Assembly: GCA_030062745.1 (NCBI GenBank)
Contig: CP099847.1
Location: 2,402,304 to 2,466,303, forward strand
DNA length: 64,000 bases
Direction of reading: 5' to 3'
DNA from: Capitulum mitella
Taxonomy: Eukaryota > Arthropoda > Thecostraca > Pollicipedomorpha > Pollicipedidae
In this document: piece by piece, positions 47,140 to 58,603 of the stretch
Layout: each line of letters starts with the position of its first letter
Position numbering within the stretch: the first letter of the stretch is position 1
Position numbers and translations under genes: made by a program
Notes under the pieces: generated by a model
Database searches by the model: none
What the model was told of the DNA's origin: nothing
Seen by the model: only the letters and a program-made list of their open reading frames with translations

Positions 47140-47830
47140 GTCAGCGCCCGGTTGTACTCACGTAGACGCCGCCGACGCCCCAGCCGTCGGCGCCGGCGAC
47201 AGCGGCGCGGCCCCAGTCGTCGGCGAGGTCGACGGCGCGCAGCGGGCCGCCGGCCACGTCGGCGCCGGTCACCGCCAGGTGGCAGGTCGGCTCGGCGGCC
47301 AGCTCGGCGGCCAGCGGCAGCGGCGCCTCCAGCGGCGCGGCGTACGCCGGCAGCGTCAGGTCCAGCGAGTCGACGCCGATCGCCTGCACGGCCGACGACA
47401 GGATGCTGCTGGCCGCCACCGGCGGGTACGGCGGCGCCAGCGGCGACAGCGACGACAGCAGCACATTGTTGGTGTAGGGCGGCGTGGCCGGCCGCGAGAT
47501 CGGGCACGTGCCGGCCAGCGAGGAGGCCGGGTACGCGGCGTCCGGGCCCAGGTCGTCGGTGTACTCGCTCGGCTGGTCGGCGGCGGGGTGCGACATGGCT
47601 GCGGCGGGACGCTGGGGGTACTGCCGCGCCGACAGCCGGCCCGGCCCGCGAAATTATTTGCGAAAGTTCAGCGAATGCGGTGACACGTCGGCGGCGCAGA
47701 AAAACCGTTGCAAACAGAGACTGACATTTGGTATCGATCGGTGGGTTTTCGCGCAGTTAACGTGGCCGCTTGGTCTGCGGCTAGTGCGGAGTCGAGCCGG
47801 CCGGGGTGGAGGCCTCGCTTGGCTGTGCGC
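47140..47830 (-). promoter_or_regulatory. CpG island over the candidate first exon
   Basis: GC-rich sequence dense in CGGCGC and GCCGGC covers the exon and about 230 bp upstream of its ATG, as expected for a 5' end. No TATA box at a sensible distance was identified. The overlapping plus-strand frames are composition artefacts. Confidence 0.5.
47162..47596 (-). CDS. Best coding candidate: first coding exon, Ala/Pro-rich N-terminus, family unknown
   Basis: An ATG at 47596 (context GCAGCCATGT, G at -3) opens a frame of exactly 145 codons ending at a good donor TAC|GTGAGT (intron from 47161, phase 0). Unlike other GC-rich frames here, the product is not Arg/Gly filler. It starts MSHPAADQPSEYTDDLGPDA, then has a Pro/Tyr/Ser stretch (TPPYTNNVLLSSLSPLAPPY near residues 38-57), a Leu/Pro/Ala stretch, and an acidic-to-Gly end near DLADDWGRAAVAGADGWG. 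This is typical of a disordered N-terminus of a nuclear regulatory protein, but no domain is present. CCGCCGCAG just before the ATG could also be an acceptor, making it internal. Later exons would lie leftward. Confidence 0.5.
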
Positions 47831-48619
47831 CACGTTTTTGGCTTAGATGGCTTCGATGAAGTAATGGCAATTTACTTGGCACTTCATCATATGACCATCT
47901 CGTGCTGAGGGTATTTCGTTGGTTGGATGAGCAGATAATTCAAATTACTTGTTTATCTTTCCGGATTACGCCAGAAAAGGAGTGGCTTTTTTACGCTTTG
48001 GTTGACGTATTCTGCCAGTTGGTGACGATGGAACTAAATTCTTCGGCTCCTCTTCAATGCTGAGCCAAACGGAATGTCCGCTGAACGTCGTGCCGGAACG
48101 CTTAATTTAATAGCCAAGCTCATGAAGTTCAATAATTGTGCCAGAATATGTGACATGACGCGGCTTTTTCTTGGTTTTGCTTCTAGTGCGTGATTGGGGC
48201 TTTAGGGCGCTCCGACAGCGTGGTCGCATGGCGCTCGAATCGCCTCGCCTCTAGCCTCGCATCAGGACTCGGAAGCCACCAAAAAGTCAGTGCTCCTGCG
48301 GTCCGTTTAACCCCCTTGTTCCCACGCACCTCTTGCCTCGTCTCCGAGCGTGATGAATGGTTCATCGCGGCTCCGCCTTGACCAAACGTTCATAATTCAG
48401 GCGAGCGATAGCATGCACTGTCGTCCTGTAGCGAATAACCGAGACTGATCACCTCAGCTCAAGGTCGTGCAGCTAAACGCGCCCCTTCTTAGATTTCATC
48501 AGTGCGGCCGGCGCCGTGCTACCTGGCAACAGCGCATCAAATCAGGGTTCGCCATGAATATGTTAGTGCCGGCATGATATATCTGTCCGCATCATTCCAG
48601 AGAAAATCTAAATGATTAA
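47831..48619. other. Stretch without a gene; one copy of the short SINE core
   Basis: At 48192-48212 the sequence ATTGGGGCTTTAGGGCGCTC plus CGAC resembles the insert at 26944-26998 (ATTGGGGCTTAGGGGCGCAC plus CGAC). No target-site duplication was recognised here. Confidence 0.5.
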
Positions 48620-49160
48620 CTGAAACCATTTGGAGCGGCCTTGGCGGCGCTGAGCGGCCGGTTTCACAAACACCGCGCCCGCCGCGGCCGCTTAATGACT
48701 TCTTCGGAAACATTTTTGTGCTAACAAAGTCGGGAGGCGCTCGCCGTTCGTGTAACAGCGTAATATGCAGTAATTTATCGGTAATTGGCGAGCGCCGGAC
48801 GGGCGCTGTGCAGGAAAGATGGCGGTGGGCGGGGCGTATCGGGCGAATCGGACGACCGCCGTGGCCGATTCAATTTCTCCCTGCTACACTTTAATCACGG
48901 GGAGAGGGCGCCGGCGGCGGCGGCCGGCCGCCGGTCCCGCCCACCGCTCCTCCCCGGCCCCAATTACGACCGGGAGAGGCAGAGCGGGTCCCAGCCGCGG
49001 TCGGCCCGCTCCGGCGCGGCGGAGACGGCGGAGACGGCGGAGACCGCTCCTGCACGGCGTCTGCGGCAGCGGCGGCCAATACGCGGCAGCAGCCCCGGGC
49101 AGGACATGGAGGGGGAGGGCCTCCCGTTTCGAGCTGCGCAGGCACCCTCTGACCACCTTT
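48620..49160. promoter_or_regulatory. CpG island with AT-rich homeodomain-type core
   Basis: Within the island, 48690-48786 contains GCTTAATGAC, GTAATATGCAGTAATTTATC and GGTAATTGG. Part of it is bracketed by a perfect 10-bp inverted repeat, GGCGCTCGCC (48736-48745) and GGCGAGCGCC (48787-48796). Downstream a GGAGACGGC unit repeats near 49021, and a GC box GGGCGGGGC lies near 48829. Frames in the GC-rich part are compositional. It lies about 1.1 kb upstream of the candidate exon on the minus strand. Confidence 0.45.
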
Positions 49161-50269
49161 GTAGTGCCGGACGGCGAAATGAACGAAGTCAACGGCTGAC
49201 GATTGATGGCGTGCAATGCATGTGACCGTACAGCGACAGAGGAAATGTTATGGGCCGTTGCTTTTGTCACGCGGTGTGTTACCTAAGCGAACACGTCCCT
49301 GCAGTTGGAAGGGCATGAAGTAAAATGAGCCCTGTCGACGTGGTCCCGGATGAAAAAACGTGCATCGAGCGGTGAAGCATTTTGGTCGGCGTTCTCACTG
49401 GAAACCACTGATGGACGTCACCACCCACGTTCTAGACGTATCCTATCAGGAAGCAGGAGAAAACATGCTGTCATGTTTCCGATAAACAACATAAACCATA
49501 TAAAGAACCTAAGTTGTCCATGGGAAATGTCGTTTAAAGCAATTCGATTGATTCAAAGTTCAAAGTTCAACATCCATGAAGTGAAATAAGCTTGTATACA
49601 TCTGTTTTAAGAGCCATGATACACACTGAACGGTAAAGAAATACTTCATATGTTACTGAAGTCCAAAACTTTAGTTCCGTGTCTAAACTAATTTCGGCCC
49701 GCGCTTCATCAAGAGCTAGTGCACTTATAGCATGAGATATGATCTCATCCTGTCGACGAACGTACTAGACGGTCTAAAAGGTTTTATAGGCAATAAATCT
49801 CTGGTGCAATTAACTTCAATGTTGTGCTCATCGAGTCATTACGATAATTCTCAGGAAAATGGATAAAAATAATCTCTTTGTCCTTGACTAAAACCCATTA
49901 AAGTTTCGCTTGTGCAAGGCGTTTTATAACACACTGGGCTGAACTTTTCGATAAGGATCACTTCACGGTGGTTTCCGGGGCAGCCAACAGCAAAAGCACG
50001 CGAACAATTGGGACGCTACGTTTAAATCAAGCCGTCCCCTCCCAACGACGTCCGATTCGTGTGGCCCCCGTCTCTTGAACAATAGCTATTCCGGCTGATG
50101 TCTCTAACCGTTAGGTGGTCCCAGTCCGCCGTCCGCCATTCCTGCCATTTACGAAGACACCCCCATGTCCGCTACATCCACCAACATTACGCGCAGCACC
50201 GAAATAAGTCAGCTCTTCAATTTCTCCCGCTCTTCCATGTTGTCGACGCGTCGGCAGCGGACCTCAACG
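49161..50269. other. Stretch without a recognisable gene
   Basis: AT-rich; short frames only. Confidence 0.55.
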
Positions 50270-50830
50270 TCAGCTGAGCGGGCGGCCGGCGCCGCGGCGA
50301 GCCCGGCGCGCGTTAAACGAATGTGACGCAGTCCCGCCCCCGCCGCTCAGCACCCCGTGCCGGGCCCGGGCGGCGGCCGTGATGGACGCGGCGGGGGCCG
50401 GCCGCCGCGACAGGCCATCGCGAATAAAGCCTGATTAGGCGGCGGCGCGAGGACAACGCTAACTGCGGCCGCTGAGAAACGCCGCGCCGCACGGCAGCCG
50501 GCCGGCCAGCGCCCGCCGCCTCCCAAACAATTTCACCGCCATTTGTAATTCGGGGCCGGGCCTCGTTCTTATTATTTACGCGCGGCATTTGGCAGTAATG
50601 ATTCGGCGGGCGGCGGCGTCGGCGGCGGCGGCGCGAAATGGACGACCGCCGGCCATGCGAGCTGCAAACCAATGCTCTTTCTCAGTCTCATTCCGCCAAA
50701 TGGGAGCCGTAAAGCGCCGCGTAAAATGGGATCGTCCCCGCACCCGACCTCGGTCGGCTTCGCATCCGGATCCGGCGGCCGTGGATCCGGACACAGCGGT
50801 CACGGGTCCGGGCCTGGTGATCTGCGTGCT
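50270..50830. promoter_or_regulatory. CpG island with embedded homeodomain-type sites
   Basis: GC-rich sequence interrupted by AT-rich words: CGAATAAAGCCTGATTAGG near 50421, CCATTTGTAATTCGG near 50540, CTTATTATTTACG near 50568 and GCAGTAATGATTCGG near 50591. The pattern of isolated TAAT/ATTA cores in a GC background repeats that of the neighbouring islands. Open frames are compositional. Confidence 0.45.
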
Positions 50831-52185
50831 GGTGCGGTGGTTTGGGGTCAAGAAGCTCTCGGTAGATCCTGACCCTGCACACGAATGGGAAAAGGTGGGA
50901 GATGGAATGAAGCATGATCATTTGATTCGGATCTTTTTTACGACCCGCGCAGTCGCGAGCACCAGCACCACCTCATGTCCGATCGGCTGGAGTTCTGTTT
51001 TGGTTGGTGCTTGCAGCACGTCCTGCCGAGCCAGAGGAAGCGCGAGGCTTTCGCGTTCTCCAGATCTACCCTGGAATGCAAACTGCATGAGAAGTCAAAC
51101 CAAGCTTTTCTTCGCTATTTTGGAAGGTTTAAAAGGGTTGACGCAACCGATGTGTGGTGAGTGCTGTGTTAAAACATGCAGGTGCGCTTCAACTGGAGTC
51201 CTGTCGAGGCAAGTTTTGAGTGACAAGAAATCTGTTTGTTAGTACACCAAGCGAAGGTGTCTGCATTATTCGTTTTCGTTGGAAGGCTACTGACGCATTG
51301 CTTCATCAAAATCAGCTTCATAACGAATACAAATTTCAGACAAAACAGAAATAAATGAAGTAATGAAAAGTGATGTAACGTCAGAAGCCAACCAAGCCCA
51401 GTTGCCTTGGGATAAGTACCATAAATAAAACATAAAGTCTCAGTGCTAAAGCTGAGAACAAAGGAAGATGAATAATTGAGCTGTGACTCCTGCTCTCAGT
51501 TTTCTTCAATGAGAAGAAATCAGTAAAGGATTTTTTGAAAGAAGAACCTATCTTTGTTTTGTGGGCGCACTCTGATCCATCGTGCATTTTAGAATGTTTG
51601 CAGCCTCTCTAAAATGAACCTTCTAGGGTGCCGTGTCAGACATACACACTGGACTATCTCTCTTCCCCTCTCCCTTCCCCCCCTCCTCTCTCTCTCTTTC
51701 TCTCTTCCTCTCGCTCCTGCCCTATTACAAGGCAATGTTTGGGCCTATCCATCCGCATAAAATGCGATTTTTAGCGGGCAGAGGCAGGATAACAGCACTC
51801 CGAAGAGATGTGGATCGGTGATTGACCACCAAAAACACAACGCCCGCCATGTTCTGCTATCTTTCATGTTCCTGGCTTTTCTAAAATGCTCTTGGCACTT
51901 CTAGTAAGACCATGACCTCATAGAAGCCATGTCTTCCATGAGAACCACCCAGCGGTTTCGAGGATCAACTCTTACAAGGAATTTCCATGACGGATGTCAG
52001 TTTTTCGGGTCGCATCGCTGGCGTTGTTCAGAGATCTTTTTGGCCGGGCGGACATTGAGTGACGGACACCATGCGCTCAAGCTAACAAACCTGGCCGACT
52101 TTCACCGATAAAAAGCCGAACGGCTACCGCCCGGCTGCTGCCGAATTCAACTGAACCACTCGGTAAAGAGCTTAACTTAGTTACG
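50831..52185. other. Stretch without a confident gene
   Basis: A pyrimidine-rich CT tract lies at about 51655-51716. Short frames near 51.0 kb have no domain. Confidence 0.5.
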
Positions 52186-52470
52186 GTGAGGAGCGGGCCG
52201 AGATTATCCGTTAGATTAGACCAGTTGTGGGCCGAGTTTAGGACGAAGGCATCCAAGCATGCCCAGCAAGAAAAAGATGTCCACGTCGCTCACCACACGC
52301 TATCGCGAATCCATAAGCCGTTCGAGCTCGTTGACAACTTCATAGCGGTCGACAAATTTGAATCCGCACGGGCTCCTGGGAAGCATTCCGAACAGAGCTT
52401 ACGCTTGCGGCTCTGCAGAGTTTTTGTGATTATCAGGACGCAATGCCGGGCTGATAGGACGCATGAGGAG
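52186..52470 (+). pseudogene. Possible remnant of a coding sequence interrupted by a MITE
   Basis: A frame opens at 52186 and runs 152 codons, but its last third is the MITE at 52471-52628. The part before the element contains a hydrophilic run such as LWAEFRTKASKHAQQEKDVH, of more protein-like composition than its surroundings. No family was recognised; a decayed transposon protein is possible. Evidence is weak. Confidence 0.15.
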
Positions 52471-52628
52471 CAGGGGCGCAGCCAGGATTTTCCCAACCGG
52501 GGCCCGGAGCTCACTGTGACGGGAAACCATACGAAAACCGCCTGCTGGGAAAACGATGTGCAATGGCTCGCACAAAAATGCGGGCCTGAGGGGGAGGGCT
52601 GGCCCCCGGGCCCCTCTGGCTGCGCTGG
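52471..52628. mobile_element. Palindromic MITE-like element, second member of the GTAGCCAGG family
   Basis: Left end CAGGGGCGCAGCCAGGATTT, right end CTCTGGCTGCGCTGG in inverted orientation, with G-rich then C-rich sequence just inside. It has the same end sequence and plan as 3089-3280, with some substitutions. It lies within an open frame that therefore cannot be an intact gene. Confidence 0.65.
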
Positions 52629-53599
52629 TGATGTGGAGAATTAGCCCATCAGACAAGAAGAATAGGGTTTGAAGACAGCTGATTTCAGTGGTTAACCTTC
52701 AAAAGATGGGTTCTTTTAATGCCTCCGTGATCGAACACGTATTTTGGTGACAACATATGGTAACTGGGAAAATGTTCTGGTATATGGCTTTTAAACCGAC
52801 GCTCACTACCAAAAAAGGTTCTGCGTGAATAATTTTCAGGCAGTTGCCAAATAAAATTGCAAAGAAGAAGTCATATGTTTCCAGAATTATTTGATTGGAA
52901 TTTGCAGTCTTAATGAACAAAGCTAAAGGGACTATGAATGCATATTATTGTATTGCTAAGTCACATCACGTTCAAATCATATCTGACGCGAGACTGGTGG
53001 GATGTAATGGCGACTGCGTCATTGATGCGTACTGAATTTGGCAATTGAATATGGTGCTTACATCATATCGCAGGAGTAATGTGCAGCACACAAAATTATA
53101 GCGAACTGGACAACTCTAATCAAACTAAGAAATACGGCTCTAGGCGAAAATGGCGACAACATGGTACTTAGAGATTAAAAACAAATGTTTGCTGTCATGT
53201 ACAGTATAAGACAGATTAACGATATCCGTCACCACCTTGATGGACATCATTGTTGTAGATGACTAATATGCATATAATATAGACTAACATAGAAAATACT
53301 TTCTGCAGGTCTTCAAAGCTATGTCCTAGAATTGAATCTGAATGGAATCAGTTAACTGCAGTTATAAGTGCATCTGTAGATCTTACCCTTAATCATGCTT
53401 GGTTTGTCAAGCTGTCAAGCCCATCACATCCCAATGGCGCCTCCATATCGTTGTTTGTCCTCGTCGGCGTCTTACGTCGTCCCAATTTTCTCCGTAGCTT
53501 AAAACCGCTTCAGCTGGTGAAGGCAGTGCTGCCTCTTCGTCCACACGCTGTGACGACAGAAGCGCACGCCTTCTGAGAATTTCCGAGCCATCACGCGGT
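52629..53599. other. Stretch without a recognisable gene
   Basis: AT-rich; short frames only, no repeat seen. Confidence 0.5.
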
Positions 53600-54610
53600 C
53601 ACATCCGCCTCCGAGTGACGGCAGGTAGCTTCCCGTTGAGACGGTGAGCCGCGTGCCACCCCAATCGGTCGACCCCGCCGCCCCTCCATAAATCACCAGC
53701 TCTCAAAGCCGGCATCGGGCGTGCGTCAGCGGCCACTCGTCATCCTATCGCAGCTCCTGCCCATAAATTCATCAGGACCCGACCGGCTCGGTGACGGCGC
53801 TTAATCACGCTGTTTATTCATAACGGCGCGGAAAGAAAACACGTCCCGGTCGGGCTTGTTTTAGATAAGATACCGGTAAGATTAGCCGATCGGGCGGCGT
53901 CTGGCCGGACGATGAAAGGCGCCCGCGCGCCGCCGCCGCGCCGCCTTAATCCCGCGGTCACGGCAACAAAAGATCATTATCAGACGACACAGAGATTATC
54001 GTGCATTTATGAAGCGCGGCGATACCGTATCGGGCCGGCGGCCATCGGTGACGGCCGGCTGATCCGGCCCGGACGGCCGCCGCCGATAGTCCGTAAATCA
54101 CCGTGCCATGGCAGCGCAGGGGCCGCCGGCAGCACGTCTCGGGGCGGCGCGGCTGGTCCTGGGTCACACGCCGGCCGCCACCGCGCGGTGCCCTGGTCGG
54201 CGTTCGTGACTCGCCGGTCCGCCGGCCCGCGCGCCATTGTTGGCGCCGTTTACCCAGACAGGCGGGCCGTCCGGAGGCGATAAAAACCGTGATCTAACGA
54301 GTTCACAAGAAATTTAAGCCATTCGGACACCTTGTAATAAAAACGTCCGTTCTGGAGCCGAGGCGGCTAATGCCCGTGTTTTTGCTGACCGCCAGCCCCA
54401 AACGCCTGTACGGCCGTGTAGTAATCATATGCTGCTGACCGACAGCATGGCTTCTTGTTGATTACCGGTGGTTCCTCACAGAGACGCTGCGTATTTTACA
54501 GATACGGCATTTTTGTGGTCGAGTCATCTCCCGAGCCTGTAATTACCGGAGCCGTTTTGTAGTTCGTTACCATCCCCTCTACAAATTTCTATTAAAATTC
54601 CTCATTACGC
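53600..54610. promoter_or_regulatory. GC island with a dense cluster of developmental-type motifs (candidate enhancer)
   Basis: AT-rich motifs sit in a GC-rich background. TTAATCAC (53801) and TAATCCC (53947) are Bicoid/Otx-type. TGTTTATTCA (53811) is forkhead-like. AGATAAGA (53863-53870) is a GATA site. AACAAAAG (53965) is Sox-like, followed by ATCATTATC and AGATTATC. In the following 300 bp are GTAATAAAAACG, GTAGTAATCATATGC and TGTAATTACCGG (about 54538). The GC-rich part has open frames on both strands that look compositional. It lies about 6-7 kb upstream of the candidate exon at 47.6 kb. Confidence 0.4.
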
Positions 54611-55125
54611 GGCGGCCGAGGGTGCTCGATCGGGCCCGGCCGACACGCCGAGAGGGGGCGGCGGGGCAATCAGACGCGGACAGTCCCGACCGGCGGACCG
54701 CCGTCGACGCCAATAGAAACGTCTTCCGCCGGCCGACGATGATCCATGCCCGGACGCCGGAGACGCCGGCCCGCGGACAATGGACTCCCGGAACTCCCGG
54801 CGCTCACGTGCCAGCCGGCTTAGGCGATTAAGCGCGGAGATAGAGCGCCTGTCGTTTGCACAAAGCCCACATCGGAGCGTTTGACAGGTGAAAAAATGCC
54901 AAAACGGTTAGCGGCTGGCTCCCTGTGTTACCTGCGTGCGATACGGGCACCTGTGCTGTCGACAGTAATGACGCGGCACGCCACTCTCGCCGCGGCGACG
55001 CTCCGCGAACGTCGAGCCGCGCGCGCGCTTTGCGGCGTTTTTGCGTTTTCGCGGCGGCGGCGCCGTCGGGCTGAAGCGTCAGCCCGCGCGGACAGCTACG
55101 GTAACAGCGCACCGCCTGCTTAACG
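54611..55125. promoter_or_regulatory. CpG island
   Basis: GC-rich with GGCCGGC, GACGCCGG and GCGGCGG words. A CGCGCGCG-like stretch occurs near 55018. No coding exon was supported. Confidence 0.45.
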
Positions 55126-56619
55126 GACAAGTGTTGCGGAAAGTCGCTTAATTAGGAAGCGCAGACGGTTGGCGTTCCTTTCGTCATTCGCAAACAAAGG
55201 ACAAGGTACAGCAAATCCCGCAAGTCCCCTCCTCTTGTCACTGGTCGGTGGGCGGATTACGACGAAGCGGGGCGTTTTATGACCTCATTGTTCCTCATTC
55301 AGATGTTGCAGCGCGCAGCCAGGTGCCGTTAGCCGTGTGCCGTACCCTGCCCGCTGCCCGGTTGCAGGCTCGGTGTCGGGAGTAGCGCCGAACAGGTTCA
55401 TGATTTATACATGCAGCATGCACCACTCGCACGCTGGCGTCTTGCTTTTTTTTAATCACCTGCAGATGCTTCCTCCTGGGCAGATTTTGGCTCCGCGAAA
55501 GGTAAGAAAAAAAATTACAGAGATCCGAATCATTTTTAGCCATGGGTCGCCGATCTGGATGTTTCTTTTTAACCAAAAAGTCCGTAACAGAAGTGCGTCC
55601 GTAATGCCTTGAGCGTCGGAGGTGTTTTGCGGATGAGAAATAACGACTACAAAACCATGGTTACCACTGAGAATGCAAACTTTTTACGCGTAAAAATGAA
55701 GCCAGTTTTGTATCTCTCGAAAACCCCACCTATGATAAATCCGCTTTACGTTACTCGCTTCCTGCAAGAGATCACAGTCAGATGAGTTCGTTTTTTAGTT
55801 ACGACTGGGCAAGACCTCACTGTTCAAAAACGCGTCAAGAATGCGTGTTCGTTCGTATCAGATCTGTAATTTCCAGTTCCCATGGATTACAGTTCGATCC
55901 GTATAGTTCAAGTACTCAGGATTACATAAACTTTTTGAACTGAAGATCTTTTCGTTGAAGTCCATTACCAGAGTTACGAAGGGTTTTAGCCGACTTTCGT
56001 CATGCCGTGCTTTACGCCGTTATTTGTCATGCCAGAATAGTGGAAAACTTCCAAAAATGAATAAAGATTGCAGTGGTCCTCTCATAAACGTCATTGTAAT
56101 ATAAGCGCGCGTTGAACAAAAATGGGACCATTTTTACAGTGGCCATTTTGTTACGATCTAAGTTTTTTGTGATTAAACTTCCGTGCGCATCAGCGACGTC
56201 ATCCTCCAAGGCTGAAACCCCAAGTAAAGGCTAGTTTTACAGACCTACTGGCTGCTGATCACGGTCCTTTTGACTTTCCTTGACATATGAAACACCCAAA
56301 GTTTGTAATTACTTCCCGTGCTGCGTTCACATCGATCTGCTTTAGACCCATATTAAAGCTCATCTAAGAACTTTGTAGGCCTAATCGAGAACTATTGGTC
56401 AATAAATCCCTAGTTATTTCTGGCTCAAGAAGGCACAGACGACATGGGCCGCATGACGCAATGGGTTTCATTTCCGCTGAGGCGAAGTTTCGATCCTGCG
56501 TCACGTTTTGTCAGAAAGCGAATGATAAACACGGCAAAGTGAACGAGCAAGCACGCTGTCCGCAGCTGATCGAGGCCGAGCAGAATTTCCTGCCGACGTC
56601 CACTGTCGCGACTGTGAGT
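55126..56619. other. Stretch without a recognisable gene
   Basis: Only short frames. Nothing was identified. Confidence 0.5.
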
Positions 56620-57080
56620 GCAGGACTACGGTACCCGACTACGCCCATGCCCTCGACACGCACTCGGTCGGGATCACGTCCCCTCCGGCACCTCAACGGC
56701 CACCTCCGAGTGTGCAGGCCCCAGCGCCACCGCCACGGCCTCGTTCGTGTCACGGCGACACGGCCAGCGTCAGCCCGTGACGCCGCCCTCAACGGCACCT
56801 GCCGGCGCAGACGCCGCCCGCGCACCACGTGACGCCGGCGGTGACGAATGCGACGCGGCCGCTTAAGGCGGCATTAGCGCCGGCGATAGCATCGGCGGCG
56901 TGACGTGACGGCGGGACGTCGGCCCGCCGTCACGGCAACAGGGGCGAGGCCGCTAAATACGAGCCCGATGGTGCCGATACACCGGTTCCGTGTCCGGCGG
57001 GCGGCGGGTGGCGAGCCCCCTGCAGAGTGCGTCGCTCCCCCCCCCCCTTCGTCCCGCCCCGCCACAGGGGCGGAGGGGTG
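56620..57080. promoter_or_regulatory. CpG island
   Basis: GC-rich, with GACGGCGGGACGTC-type words and an 11-C run at 57037-57047. Frames are open on both strands and rich in Arg/Pro/Thr, as composition predicts. Confidence 0.45.
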
Positions 57081-58515
57081 GTGGCAGCGGCCGGGGTAGA
57101 GGGAGTGAAGAGGTATGACTGGTGGGCGGAGGAACGGTCCGAAGGCTGGGTTCGGACAGAAATTTAGACGGAGTGGTGTTTTACGTGAACTGGTCCGGAC
57201 ACCGAGCGGTGGGCCGGAACCATTAAACAGTCCAACTTTTAACAGGCTCTGGAATCGGACGGACGAGTTTTAATTCTGAGCACGGGCGGGCCATCATTAT
57301 TGCTTGGAGTCCCTGGGGAACGGTTCTGAAGCAGACGCCTAAGAGTGAATCAATAAAAGATAGTCAGCGGATGGTTGGCCGTCCAGGTCCGTGCTGGCCA
57401 CCGGCCAGTACCTGGTGAGTCACCGGGATCAACCTAACATCTCACCCACTTCAACCGCGCACAGCGCAGACAGGTGCCAAACACTTTCAAGCGACAGGGC
57501 GGACCTCAAGTCTTGACTGACCGGCGAAATTGGGTAGCCGATTTTGGCGGCCAAATGCCGGCGGCTCCTACGACGACCGCTGCCGTGGTGAATGTGAGCT
57601 TAGTCCGCGGCTTCAACCGAACAGAAAAGAGGGCAGGTAGTGTGAATACACGGCAGCAGTCCTTCATGGCGGGAACACGTTAAAATTCCGGCCGGCGACG
57701 ACAGAATCACGGTCAGAGCTCCCTTCTGCGGCAGTAGACACATGGTCGGCTCCCGCCTGCTGCAGCAGGCGCAGTCAGAACACGTGCCCGCCGTGGCGTA
57801 CACGGCCTGGATCCCAATCTGCCGCGGCAGAAACACGGACAGAATCGCGACCTCAGCGGCCGGAAATTTGTGGGCGCAACAGCCGGGGCGGTCTGAACAC
57901 GTGTAACTGTCGGGTGGCAGCCCGCAGAGGCACGGCTCTGCCGCGCACGGAGCCGCTGTTTTTACACACCTCCCGGAGCACGCAGTCGGCGGGAGGGCGC
58001 GCAGTGGAAATTGGAACGCCGCTCAGGTTGAGGCAATGCCAGTGTTTGTTGCAAGAGTTTGCTGGATCCATCTAGTTGTTATGAAGAGTGCACCGTTCAA
58101 GGGCAATAAGCCATTCCGCAGCGTGCGTTCTTGTTATTGCGCTGCGGCTGTAGGATGATCGTTTGTTTTTGCCTGATTCATTTGATTTTTCTTGCCGCGC
58201 CAATGTCACATTGAGAGCAGTTATTCCAAAAAACGGCCTTCAGCTCCTGACGTATTTACAATCGCATAACAACATTCAACACACATAAATAGCGTAATGA
58301 TGGGCACAGTTGAGTCACCTATTTCAGGAGTCAGAAAAAGGATGAAATAGATCATTTGTTTTGTCTTGGAAGTGACACATCTTTCTATGTTCTTTTAACT
58401 GCCACGGCCACGTGGAGGTGTGACGCTGGGTTTGCAAAGACGTCTGGAGAGAACATAACCAGCGTTAACCTTCGCATAACAACCCCGCACAGCGGTGTCC
58501 AGCATTGCTTTTCAG
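57081..58515. other. Stretch without a confident gene
   Basis: Moderately GC-rich to about 58.08 kb, AT-richer after that. Short frames only. Confidence 0.45.
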
Positions 58516-58603
58516 CAGATTTAAAAGCAGTACCAGACGCTCTCATTGTAAAACAATGACACGGCTACACGATAAGTGCAGGGACTCAAACACGGAACAA
58601 CAG
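58516..58603 (+). CDS. Possible 88-bp internal exon bounded by good splice sites
   Basis: The acceptor is TTGCTTTTCAG (AG at 58514-58515) and the donor CAG|GTGAGA (intron from 58604). Only one of the three frames is open throughout: one base, then 29 codons including SHCKTMTRLHDKCRDSNTEQ. Size and bounds are typical of an internal exon. I recognise no domain and found no partner exons, and two such splice words flanking an 88-bp open stretch can occur by chance. Confidence 0.22.

Noticed and set aside
47152..47724. 190-codon plus-strand frame opposite the 47.16-47.60 kb exon
   Set aside because: It is an Arg-rich shadow of the minus-strand exon in a CpG island.
52186..52644. Intact 152-codon gene
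   Set aside because: Its C-terminal third is a palindromic MITE, so the frame is not an intact conserved gene.
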